The notes beneath the pieces are model-generated. The model was not told the DNA's origin and did no database searches. It saw only the letters and a program-made list of their open reading frames with translations. Below are positions 21,933 through 31,699 of a DNA stretch of 64,000 bases, piece by piece; positions within the stretch are counted from its first letter, which is position 1; the number at the start of each line of letters is the position of its first letter. Position numbers and translations under genes: made by a program. This DNA comes from Heterohyrax brucei. Taxonomy: Eukaryota; Chordata; Mammalia; Hyracoidea; Procaviidae. The stretch is taken from assembly GCA_028571685.1 (NCBI GenBank), contig CM053146.1:22727431-22791430 (forward strand). The letters are read 5' to 3'.

Positions 21933-22890
21933 TTAGTGGTTTTGTTCTAAGTCAAAGCCAAGAACTTCTTTCAGTATTTCTTGTAGTTTGGGTTTGGTTT
22001 TTACAAAGTCTCTGAGTTTCTGTTTATCTGGGAATGTCATAATTTCATTTTCATATTTGAAGGACAGTTTTGACGGATATATAGTTCTTGGTTGGAAGTT
22101 CTTCTCCTTCAAGACTTTGAATGTGTCGTGCCACTGTCTCTGTGCCAGCATGGTTTCTGCTGAGAAATCTGACAAGAGCCTACAGGGTTTCCCTTTGAAT
22201 GCTAGCTTTGCCTTGAGTCTTGCTGCCTTTAAGAGTTGCTGCTTATGTTTCATTTTGTCAAGCTTGATTATAATATGTCTTGGAGTCTTTCTTTTGTGAT
22301 CTATATTGGGTGGCGTACGATATGCATCTGAGATGTCTATATTCTCTTCCTTCATGATTTCTGGGAAGTTTGCTTTCAGCAGCTCAGCAACAATACTCTC
22401 TGTGTTTTCAGATGTCTCACCCTGTTCAGGGACTCCAATTAATCGAAGGTTGTTCCTCTTAATAGAGTCCCACGTACTTCTTAATGCTTCTTCATTTATC
22501 TTCTTTCTTTTTTTCTGATTTCTGCTCAAAGACGCTGGCATCAGTAGCTCTGTCTTCCAAGTCAGAAATTTTTTTTTCATTTGTTCCATTCTGTTTTCTT
22601 GGCTTTGCATGGAAGTTTCTATGTCTTTGATTTTCTTCTTGGTCTGTTGGATTTCAGAGTACTGGTGTTTCATCAGATCGAACAACTTGCTTAATTTTTC
22701 ACTTTGTTCTGCTGCATTTTGTACAAGGTCTAGAAGGGCTCTGTATATAATCAATTTGTATTCACTTCCTGATGCTTTCATAAAAGTTTCTTCATCTGGA
22801 AAACTCCTAGGTTGCTTTGTTTGGGAGCCTTCTTGAAGCCATGAGTGATTGCTTGTATGCCACAACTGTCTGTTGCTTTTTGGGTCCCAT
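21933..22890 (-). pseudogene. L1-inner ORF1 (L1 RNA-binding protein), deceptively open
   Basis: A 310-codon frame (21,933-22,865) covers most of ORF1. A coiled coil at residues 40-97 (YRALLDLVQNAAEQSEKLSK, LFDLMKHQYSEIQQTKKKIK) is followed by the RRM-like part starting NNLRLIGVPEQGE at 138 and the C-terminal domain to LGFDLEQNH. Residues about 98-118 are out of frame: LTWKTELLMPASLS is the +1 reading of what L1-outer encodes as ISDLEDR. Two shifts at A-tracts (22,569-22,577 and about 22,504-22,514 on plus) cancel each other. The N-terminus is also shifted; the ancestral start aligns with the ATG at 22,888-22,890 (MGPK..., compare MNPKKQQT). ORF1p function is probably lost despite the long frame. 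Confidence 0.9.
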
Positions 22891-23885
22891 GTGAGTATAT
22901 AGAGGCTGGAAGAGGTACTGTGAGGATGGATTGCAAATGTTTCTCTAGGCTGTCTTCAAATGTAAAGCAAAATGTACCTGACCAGTTCACAAGTCAGTTA
23001 GGTTTTCAGGTGTAGAGGTCCCTCTTCTCATCTGACAAAGTAAGCGCCACTACATCCAACCCCAGATGATAACAAACTAGTTCAGAATACAGCAATGCTA
23101 CTGCCCTGTTGGCCTCTACTGACAGAGCCTAGCCTTATCCAACACTGCGTCAAGTACTGGTTTTGTGATAGGAAAGCACTTCCTGTGGGCAGGCTGTGGC
23201 TCCCAAGCTAAGAATTAGGTCCAGCTGCAGCCACCATATCCAAGATGGTGTCCTCCACACAGGCAGCAGACAGAGGGGCTAAAGGTGCCGAGAGTTAGTG
23301 ATTCCTCTGCTTCTGTTGCAGGGCCCCCAACGTAGGCAGCACTGTGCAAAATCACTACTTTTCTGTTGGAGAAGTGCTGTCCCGTTTGCAGGCGCTGGCT
23401 CCCAGGCTAAGAATGAGGTCCCGCTAAAATCTAGGTACCAACATGGGGTCCTGCACTCTGACCGCGGAGCTCCGCACAGATCCCGCTGAGGCAGCTACAA
23501 AACGAAAGACTCAACGTGGCTAGATTAACAGAGTCCCTAGCCTGCCTCTCAGAATATGGGAATTTCCCCTGCCTATACCCCCAGCAGCGTGTCTGAGTCC
23601 AGCTGCCAGGCAAGACCCAGCTCCGCCCTCCAGCCAAGACAGAGGAAAAAAAAAATCCAAATGGTGCGTTTACCTTCCGTGAGAGCTGGGGCTAGCCAGG
23701 AGTGGGAGTCAGTGAAAGAGAGGAGGTTTTTCGCTGAGTGGTATGAAGTCCCAATTAACAGCTCTGTGTCGTGTCCTGAGGCTGATTAGGTGATCAGGAG
23801 GCTCTGTTTGATTGTCAGTTCAGGTCTTGGTTTCCAGAGGGATATAAGGAGATGTGTGCTTAGTCTGCCATCTTGACTCCGCCAG
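22891..23885 (-). promoter_or_regulatory. L1-inner 5' UTR / internal promoter region
   Basis: About 1 kb from the element's first base to ORF1. It is relatively CpG-richer than its surroundings (23,350-23,500). Two related units, repeated with a 199-bp period, contain ggctcccaagctaagaatta (from 23,198) and ggctcccaggctaagaatga (from 23,397). In sense the element begins GGCGGAGTCAAGATGGCAGA. By analogy with human L1 it would have carried its own Pol II promoter. Confidence 0.7.
23867..23875 (-). promoter_or_regulatory. YY1-like site at L1-inner 5' end
   Basis: Sense CAAGATGGC (plus GCCATCTTG) lies within the first 20 bases of the element. A YY1 core at this place sets the transcription start in human L1 (established knowledge). 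The homologous site in L1-outer has CAAGATGAC. Confidence 0.6.
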
Positions 23886-23898
23886 CCATCTACGTTTT

Positions 23899-26820
23899 GT
23901 ATTAAACCTTCCATTGTTGTTCCTACTGTTTCTTGGATCAGCTTTATCATTTTAGATTTGATATTTAGGTATTTTATCCAGTTTGAGTTGGGTTTTGTAT
24001 AAGGTGTAAGATATGGGTCTTGTTTTAATTTTAGTGCAGCTGGATATCCAATTTTGCCAGCAGCATTTGTTGAAGAGATGGTTTTTACCCTAGTTTAATG
24101 TCTTAGGGCCTTTGTCGAATATCAGCTGTTTATAGGCAGATGATATCGTCTCTGGGGTCTTGATTCTGTTCCACTGATCTATCTGTCTGTTTTTGTACAA
24201 GTACCAGGTTGTTTTGACTACTGTGGCAGTGTAATAGGTTCTAAGGTTGGGTAATAAGAGGCCTCCCAATGTGTTCTTCTCCTTTAGTAATGCTTTGCTT
24301 ATCTGGGGTTCCTTCCCTTTACAGAGAAAGTTGGTAATTTGCTCCTCCATCTCATTAAAATACGTCACTGGAACTTGTATTGGGATTACATTATGTAAAT
24401 AGATTGCTTTGGGTAAAATAGACATTTTCACAATGTTAAGTCTTCCAATCCATGAGCAGGGTAGGTTTCTCCATTTATGTAAGTCTCTCTTAGTTTCTGT
24501 AGTAAGAGTTTGTAGTTCTCTTTGAAAAGGTCTGTTGTTTCTCTGGTTAAATTTATTCCTAGGTACTTTATCTTCTTAGGGGCTATAGTAAATGGTATTG
24601 ACTTGGTGATTTCTTCCATAATAATCTCATTGTTGGTATAAAGGAATCCTACTAATTTACTTATGCTTATCTTGTATCCTGAGATTTTGCCAAACTCTTC
24701 TATCAGTTTGAGTAGTTTCCTTATGGGCACTTTGGGATTCTCTGCATATACAATCATATCATCTGCAAATAGGGAGCTTTTTAGTTTTTCTTTGCTAATG
24801 CAGATTCCCTTTATTCCTTGGTCTTGTCTAATTGCTCTGGTTAGAACTTCTAGCACAATGTTGAATAAGAAAGGTGAGAGTGGGCATCCTTGTCTAGTTC
24901 CTGTTTTCAAGGGAAACTGCTTCAGTCTCTCTCCATTCAGGATGATGTAGGCGGTTGACTTTGTATAAGTGGCCCTTATTACACTGAGGAATTGGCCATC
25001 TACTCCTATTCTGCTGAGAGTTTTCAGCATGAATGTGTGTTGGGCTTTATCAAATGCCTTTTCTGCATCAATAGACAAGAAGAGGTGATTCTTGTCTTTT
25101 GTGCTATTTATGTGGTTGATCGCATTAATTGTTTTTCTGATGTTCAACCAGTCTTGCATCCCTGGTCATGATGGATTATTTTTTGGATGTGTTGTTGTAT
25201 TCTATTGGCAAGAATTTTGTTGAAGATTTTTGCATCTAGATTCATGAGTGATATTGGTCTGTACTTCTCCTTTTTTGTTAGGCCTTTCCCTGGCTTAGGC
25301 ACCAGGGTTACGCTGGCTTCATGGAATGAATTTGGGAGTACTCTATCCCTCTCTATACTGTGAAATTGTCTCAGCAGTATTGGAAATAACTCTTCTCTAA
25401 AAGCTTGGTAGAATTCTGCGGTGAAGCCATCTGGGCCCAGGCTTTTTTTGATTGGCAGTTTTTTGATGACTTTCTCAACCTCTTCCTTTGTGAGGGGTTT
25501 ATTAAGTTGTTTTGCTTCACCTTGTGATAATTTTGGCAGTTGATCTGAATCAAGGAATTTTTCCATTTCCTCTAGGTTTTTACATTTGTTAGAATACAAT
25601 CTATTTGGCTATGATATTTTTGATTTCTGTTGGATCTGTTGTGACAACTCCCCTCTTATTTCTTATTTGATTTATCTGTTTCCTTTAGCCAATGATTTGT
25701 CAATTTTGTTGATCTTTGCAAAAAATCAGCTTTTGGTCTTTTCAATTGTTCTTCTATTCTCTAATTTGTTCGCCAGCCAAGCCAAGTGCTCTACTCTAAT
25801 CCTTATGATCTGTTTTCTTCTGGTAACTGAGGGCTTCCTCTGTTGTTCTCTCTCTACTTTTTCAAGCTGCAGGGTCAGTTCTTTGATTTGGTTTCTTTCT
25901 TCCTTCCAGATGTGTGCATTTATGGAGATAAACTGACCTCTCAGCGCTACTTTGGCTGTATCCCATAGGTTCTGGTAGGAAGTGTTTTTGTTCTCATTGG
26001 AATCCATAAATTTCTTTATTTCATCCTTGATTTCTTCTATAACCCATGGTGTTTTGAACAAGGTGTTGTTCAGCTTCCATGATTTCCACTCTATATCTAT
26101 GCTTTTTCTGCTGTTGATTTTGACTTTTATGGCTTTATGATCCAAGAAGATGCTTTGTATTAATTCAATGGTATGGATTTTGTTGAGAATGGTTTTATGT
26201 CCTAACACATGGTTAGTTCTGGAGAATGTTCTATGTGCACTAGAGAAGAAGGTGTAGTTGCCCACTGATGGATAGAAAGTTCTGTATATGTCAATCAGGT
26301 CTAGTTGGTCAATTGTGGCAATGAGGTCTTCTTTGTCTTTATTCAGCTTTTTCTAGATGATCTGTCAAGTATTTAGAGTGGAGTGTTGAAGTCTCCTACT
26401 ATTATTGTGGAGTGATCTATCTCCTTTTTGAGTGTAGTCAGTGTTTTCTTCGACGTTTTTAGGTATTCTACTATTAAGTGCATAAATATTTAATATTGTT
26501 AAGTCCTGCTTGTGTACTCTTTCATCAATAAATAGTGTCCATCCCTGTCCACGATGGTGGATTTTACATTAACATGGATTTTGTCTGAAATCAGAATTGC
26601 CACACCTGCTCTTCTTTGTTCATTGTTAGTTTGATATATATTCTTCATCCTTTAATTTTCAGTTTGTTCCTATCTTTAAGTCTAAGGTGAGTTTCTTGTA
26701 GGCAACATGAAGGTGGGTCATGTCTTTTGATCCAAGATGTCACTCTATGTCTCTTTACTGGAGCATTCAGTCCATTCAGATTCAGTGTAATTGTTCATAG
26801 GTATGTGTTCAGTGTTGCCA
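23899..26820 (-). pseudogene. L1-outer ORF2 endonuclease/RT part, frameshifted
   Basis: ORF2 begins MATLNTYL and hits a stop after eight residues. The endonuclease then continues in pieces, with GDFN retained near 26,381-26,392 and a decayed SDH (LDHKAIKV) in 25,726-26,265. The linker is in the same frame. The RT is split between 25,144-25,599 ([17 protein letters not shown]) and 24,428-25,159, which has fingers, the [12 protein letters not shown] block and an intact LFADDMIVY catalytic motif. 24,090-24,431 holds post-RT sequence. At least five frame breaks are visible. It supplied retrotransposition machinery in life and is now inactive. Confidence 0.9.
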
Positions 26821-27073
26821 TTGTGATGTTTATTTTTGAGTTGATGTTTTCTCTGTTGTTCTTATTAATCTGTTCTGCGACCTTCTTCTTTGTGAATTGG
26901 TTTTTCACTTTCTTCAGGGTTAGTTTCTTGGTTGTTGAGATTCCTGTATTATGTTTCTTGATAAGATATGTTGCTTTTTTGTTATACTTTATGGCTGCTG
27001 CTTTGATCCCACTTAATAAACTATATATAAACCCAATTTGGATTGCTACCAGTCTTGTCAACTTCCTCTTCAT
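26795..27073 (-). other. Open frame in L1-outer ORF1-ORF2 spacer
   Basis: A 92-codon frame starts at an ATG four codons after an in-frame TAG and runs through the spacer into the first residues of ORF2 (...NIT-MATLNTYL-stop). It is very basic (MKRKLTRLVAIQIGF..., KKVKNQFTKKKVAEQ...). It is colinear without indels with the spacer frame of L1-inner (21,507-21,764) for about 82 codons. By hand count the two differ at about 18 first, 11 second and 16 third codon positions, so there is no third-position excess. Whether it was ever translated is unknown. Confidence 0.45.
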
Positions 27074-27237
27074 CTGGAAGAACTATAATGACTGTAGTAC
27101 TTCTCTCTTTTTACTATGGTGATATAGTTTACATGATATGATCAGTAGATTGTTTCTTTAACTATTATAGCTTTGATTATGTTTGGAGCTTTCCCTAACT
27201 GAGTAGGAGCCTCGATAACGTGTTCTAAAATATAAAG

Positions 27238-28208
27238 TTAGCAGTTTTGTTCTTCCAAGCCAAGAGAATCTTTCAGTATTTCTTGTAGCTTTGGTTAGGT
27301 TTTTACCAAGTCTCCAAGTTTGTGTTTACCTGTGAATGTCTTAATTTCATTTTGATATTTGAAAGATAGTTTTGCAAGACATATAATTCTTGGTTGGACG
27401 TTCTTCTCCTTCAAGGCTTTGAATATGTCATGCCACTGTCTCCGTGCCAGCATCATTTCTGCTGAGAAGTCCTAGGAAAGCATCCCGGGTTTCCCTCTGA
27501 ATGTTAGCTTTGCTTTGAATCTTGCTGTCTTTAATAGTTTCTGCTTATGTTTTGTCTTGTTGAGCTTGATTATAATGTGTCTTGGAGTCTTTCTATTGAG
27601 ATCTATTTTGAGTGGTGTCCGATATGTATCTTGGATATCTATGTTCTCTTCTTTCATAATTTCTGGGAAGTTTTCTGTCAGCAGCTCAGCAATAATACTC
27701 TCTGTGTTCTCAGATGTCTTGCCCTGTTCAGGAACTCCAGTTAATTGTAAATTGTTCTTCTTAATAGAGTACCACATGTTTCTTAATGCTTCTTCATTTT
27801 TTTCTTGTTTCTTTTTTCTGATTTCTACTTGTAGATGCTGGAGTCGGTATCTCTATCTTCCAAATCAGAAATTCTCTTTTCCATTTGTTCCACTCTATTT
27901 TCTTGGCTTTGAATTGAAGCTTCTATGTCTTTGATTTTGTTCCTTATCTGTTTGATTTCAGAGTACTGATGTTTCATCAGATCAAACAGCTTGCTTAATT
28001 TTTTGTTTTGCTCTGCTGCATTTTGTATAAGGTCTAGGAGGGCTCTATATATAATCCTTTTGTATTCACCTTGTGATAGTTTCAGAAAAGCTTGTTTGTC
28101 TGGGAAGTTCTGAGGTGGCTTTTTTGGGGCACCTTCTGATGCCATGGGTGATTGCCGGGTTACTGTCTTCTCCAATGTTTGTTGCTTTTTAGGGTTCATG
28201 TGGGTCAA
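27238..28208 (-). pseudogene. L1-outer ORF1 (L1 RNA-binding protein), broken
   Basis: The N-terminal frame 27,825-28,208 gives MTHMNPKKQQTLEKTVTRQS, then a helical coiled-coil region with heptad-like spacing (LFDLMKHQYSEIKQIRNKIK, EKRISDLEDR) and a stop after SSIYK. The RNA-recognition and C-terminal domains are in another frame at 27,472-27,777 (KKNNLQLTGVPEQGKTSENT, YRTPLKIDLNRKTPRHIIIK). ORF1p is a trimeric nucleic-acid chaperone that coats L1 RNA. At least two frameshifts disable this copy. It is the better guide to the original coiled-coil frame for L1-inner. Confidence 0.9.
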
Positions 28209-29232
28209 TAGAGACTGGGAGAGATGCTGTAAAGATAGACCACAGTTGTTTCTCTAGGCTGTCTTAAAATTGGAAGTAAAAACTATTTGACAACGTCCAA
28301 AGTCAGGTTTTAAGGTGTATACATCCCTCTTCCCAGCTGGCAAAGTAAGCACCTCTATATTGAACCCCAGATGTTATAACCCAGCTCAAAATACAGAAAG
28401 GCTACTGGCCTGCTGGGCTGTGCTGTCAGGCCCCAGCTGTAGGCAATGCTGTGTAAAATTCTGCTTTTCTGCTGGAAGAGGTCTCTTCTGGGTAGGCACT
28501 GCCTCCAAGCCCAGGAATTAGGTCCAGCTGAGGCTTCTGTATGGATGACTGTGCCTCCCAGCAAAACAAGGTGGCATCCCATACAAGCTCACCAGCTGGC
28601 TGGGACTGGGCTCCTGGTGGAAAGAGATGCCAAGAGTGCCTAAATGCACAGAGTCCACAGCCTCTACCACTGGGTCCCAGCCTCAAGTGACACTGCAAAA
28701 CACTGCCTCCCTGCTGGAAAAGCACTCTCCCACCCATCAGGTACCACCTCCTAGCCTAAGAACCAAGTCTGGCTGGAGCCTCTGCCTGGGATTCTCCATT
28801 TCCCAGTTGGTCAAGATGCCATCCCACACAAGTGCATCTGTATGGCTACCACATGGCGGAGGCAGAAAGATAAGCCAGAGGAGCTGAGGTGTATAGAGTC
28901 CAACGCCAGGCTCTCAGAACCTGGCAATTATGCTTGCTGGTCCTACCAGCAGTGCTTCCGAGACCAGTAGCTAGTCAAATCCCAGCTCTGCCCGCTGGCC
29001 AAGACAGAGGGAAAAAAAATCAAAATGGTGAGTTATCTTTGGTCTGTGCAAGCCTCAGCTCATGGAGAGTGGGGAAAGAGAGGAGGTTTTGCATTTAGTG
29101 GTATGAAGTCCAAAATAACAGACCTATACTGCATCCCAGGGCTCCGTTTAATTATCATTTCAAGTCTTGGTTTCCAGAGGGATTTAGGGAGAGCTGCATT
29201 TAGTCTGTCATCTTGACTCTGTCCCCCCCCCC
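28209..29232 (-). promoter_or_regulatory. L1-outer 5' UTR with duplicated monomer-like units
   Basis: About 1 kb upstream of ORF1 with no coding similarity, the expected place of the L1 internal Pol II promoter. Two related units are visible around 28,440-28,680 and 28,680-28,900. Each contains a ctgctggaaaag-like block followed by cctccaagcccaggaatt / cctcctagcctaagaacc about 245 bp apart. The 5' terminal YY1-like core is altered here (CAAGATGACA in sense; 29,207-29,215 on plus). Confidence 0.65.
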
Positions 29233-30835
29233 AAAGTAAAGTAATATAATGACATGTGCAAAGACCTCTAGCTAGAAAGCCAAAAAGAAAGAACACTCTT
29301 GGCATTTCTCAAGAAAAAGGCAAAATATTGAATGACACTGGAAGCATCAAAAAAAGTGGCAGGAATATACATCCACTGGCTTGGCTGGTACTAAAAAGTA
29401 TTGATTGACACTCAGCCACTTCAGGAGGTAGCATGTGATCAAGAGTCAATGGTATCAAAGGAAGAGATTCTAATTACATTGAAGGCATTGGCAAAAAATT
29501 TGTGTCCTTTCCAAAGAAACATGATCTGCCGGAATGCAAAGGTTATCAAACAATGTCATCACCATTGCATGTAAGTAAAACTTTGCTGAAGGTAATTTAT
29601 AAATGATCACAGCAGTACATTGAGGGGGAACTGCCCGAAATTCGGTCCAGATTCCAAAAAGGATGTGAAATCACAGATACCACTGCTAATGTCCAATGGA
29701 TCTTCACTGAAAACAGAGAATATCAGAAACATGTTTAGTTGTGTTTATTGACTATACACAGGCATTCTGCTGTGTGGATCATAACAAGTTATTGATAACA
29801 TTGTGGAGAGTGGATATTCAGGAGCACTTAACTGTGTTCATGTGGAATGTGTAAATAGTCCAAAAGGTAGTCATTTGAACACAGCAAGGGGATACTGTAT
29901 GGTGTGAAATCATGAAAGGTATATGTTGGGGTTGTATCCTTTCACCGCATTTATTCAAACTGTGTGCTGAGCAAGTAATCAGAAAAGCTACGTTACATGG
30001 AAAAGACCCCTGCATCGTGATAACAGAAAGACTCATTAACAGCCTGTGTTATGCAGATGACACAACCTTGCTTGCTGATGGTGAAGAGGACTTGATGCAC
30101 TTGTTGATAAAGATCAAAAACCACATTCTTCACTGCGGGTTACACCTGAACCTAAACAAAGCAAAAGTACACCTACACAAACCAAGAATGCTGACAACTG
30201 GACCCTTAAGCAACATCATGATAAATGGAGAGAAAACTGAAGTTGATGGGAATTTCATTTTACTTGTATTCACAATGTCAGTGGAAGCAGAAGTCAAGAA
30301 TCAGATGCTCGCTGGGAAAATCTTCTGCAAAAGACTTCTTTAAGGTGCTGAAAAGCAATGATGGCCCTTTAAGGGCTAAGGTGCACCTGACATAATCTTT
30401 TCAATTGCCTCATATGCATGTGAAAGCTGGACAGTGAGTAAGGAAGACAGATGAAGAATTGATACCTTTTAACTATGATGTTGGTGAAGAATACCGAATA
30501 TACCATAGACTGCCAGAAGAATGAAGAAGCTTATCTTGAAACAAGTACAGTCAGAGTGTTCCTTAGAAGCAAAGATTGTGATACTTAGTCTTACTTACTT
30601 TGGACATATCATCAGGAGCGAGCAGTCCCTGAAGAATGACATCATGCTTGGTAAGGTATAGATGGTCGGTAAAAAGAGGAAGATCCTCAAGGAGACGATT
30701 GACTCAGAGGGTACATCAGTGGGCTCAGACATGGCACCAACTGTCAGGATGATATGAAATTAGGTAGTGTTTCATTCTGTTGTACACAGAATTGCTGTAA
30801 GTCAGAACTGACTCGATGGCACATAACAACACCAC
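29233..30835 (+). mobile_element. RTE (BovB-like) LINE, 3' half
   Basis: Continuation of the RTE after the nested L1s. Frame-broken coding sequence leads into the RT at 29,912-30,343, then degraded post-RT sequence (atgcatgtgaaagctggaca, ttggacatatcatcagg, aggaagatcctcaagg). It ends in a 3' tail at 30,780-30,835 (attgctgtaagtcagaactg, actcgatggcacataacaac). That tail is nearly identical to the ends of the SINEs in the window, consistent with SINEs mobilised by RTE-type machinery. Confidence 0.87.
29912..30343 (+). pseudogene. RTE reverse transcriptase fragment
   Basis: A 143-codon open frame carries the RTE RT core. CWGCILSPHLFKLCAEQVIR corresponds to the canonical RQGCILSPYLFNL motif, with RQ replaced by CW. 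SLCYADDTTLLADGEEDL contains the catalytic YADD intact, followed by HCGLHLNLNKAKVHL and INGEKTEVDGNFILL. After a frameshift and stop near 30,343 the expected connection domain is only traceable at DNA level. The upstream endonuclease lies at 13.8 kb on the far side of the nested L1s. It is a dead fossil. Family assignment to RTE/BovB rather than L1 or CR1 rests on the spacing after YADD and the downstream blocks. Confidence 0.87.
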
Positions 30836-30920
30836 CATGTCGTGTTTCCATCAGTTTTGCATGGATTTAATCTTCATGTTAAACACATTACATTACACAA
30901 AAAGGTCATGCTATATCCTC

Positions 30921-31122
30921 ATGATACCTGGGTGGTGCAAATCTTTGACCATTTGGCTGCAAATAGAAAAGTTGTTAATTCAAGTCCATCCAGAGCACTT
31001 CCAAATAAGGGGTTGGCTCTCTACCTTTGAAAAATTGGCCACTGAAAACATTATAGAGCACAGTTCTACTCTGACACACATGGGTTCCCCATGAGTTGTA
31101 GTCAGTTCAGTGATAGTAGGGA
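30921..31122 (+). repeat. Afrotherian SINE (cctgggtggtgcaaa subtype)
   Basis: Head at acctgggtggtgcaaatctt, middle 'tggccactgaaaacattata', tail 'ccatgagttgtagtcagttc'. It belongs with the longer subtype also at 56,037-56,236 and 58,782-58,985. Confidence 0.83.
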
Positions 31123-31352
31123 TTTGATCTCATGCACTCAGGCTCCAGAGTTTGGGCTCATTTTCAAAGCACATACTATCTTCTAAAATTGTACCATATA
31201 TACACACAAATGAAAAGGGAAAATTGATTATAGGCTGTTATCTACAAAAGCATAGTCTGCTGTTCCACATTTCTTCTCCAAAGGCAGCCACTTCCAAACT
31301 CTCTTAGTTGTATCTTCTGCTTATTATCTCTATATTTTAATACATCTGCTCT

Positions 31353-31692
31353 TCACTTATTGACATTGTTAGGTTCCAAAAACTAGTTGCCGTGAGAAGG
31401 GTAGTGTAATGCAAAAATGAAGGATGACCGTTTCAGATCACAAAATGGAAAACAACTACAGCATTATGTAATTGCCAAATTACTTCATCATTATGTAACC
31501 GCCAAACCACTGAGAATCATGGTCCAATCAAGCTGACATATGACATTAATCATTACAGCTAATGTTACTCTTGCTTAGGGCCTCCGCCTGCACTAGTGCC
31601 AGACATAAGCCATTAATGTGCAAAAAAGTTAAATAGTAGATTTTTACTAATGTAAATGCAAAATGTTGGATAATGAGATAGTCAATAAGTGA
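31353..31692. mobile_element. Putative non-autonomous DNA transposon
   Basis: A 340-bp block is bounded by perfect 12-bp inverted termini TCACTTATTGAC (31,353-31,364) and GTCAATAAGTGA (31,681-31,692). It has no coding capacity. Part of it (31,560-31,680) recurs at 32,690-32,815, showing that it is repetitive. No clear target duplication, so the superfamily is open. Confidence 0.55.
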
Positions 31693-31699
31693 GAAGTAG

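Larger units (their letters stand above)
16711..23885 (-). mobile_element. L1-inner, full-length L1 LINE nested in L1-outer
   Basis: Complete minus-strand L1 of about 7.17 kb. In sense order it has a 5' UTR, ORF1, a spacer with a small frame, ORF2, a 3' UTR and a poly(A) tail (T-run at 16,712-16,721). Target duplication CCATCTACATTTT (16,703-16,715) matches CCATCTACGTTTT (23,886-23,898). ORF2 of L1-outer is continuous when the element is removed. The length equals that of the outer copy, so both are judged full length. It is the youngest of the three layers yet still carries several frameshifts. Confidence 0.95.
23899..29232 (-). mobile_element. L1-outer, 5' segment (5' UTR, ORF1, most of ORF2)
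   Basis: Upstream part of the same L1. ORF2 continues at 23,886 exactly where 16,710 stops: left flank gaagtccatctac, right flank ccatctacgttttgtatta. Going up the minus strand are ORF2 to about 26,820, the inter-ORF spacer to 27,238, ORF1 to 28,208, and a 5' UTR ending at 29,222 in the sense-strand start GACAGAGTCAAGATGACAGA. A C-run (29,223-29,232) separates it from the RTE target duplicate. Confidence 0.93.
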
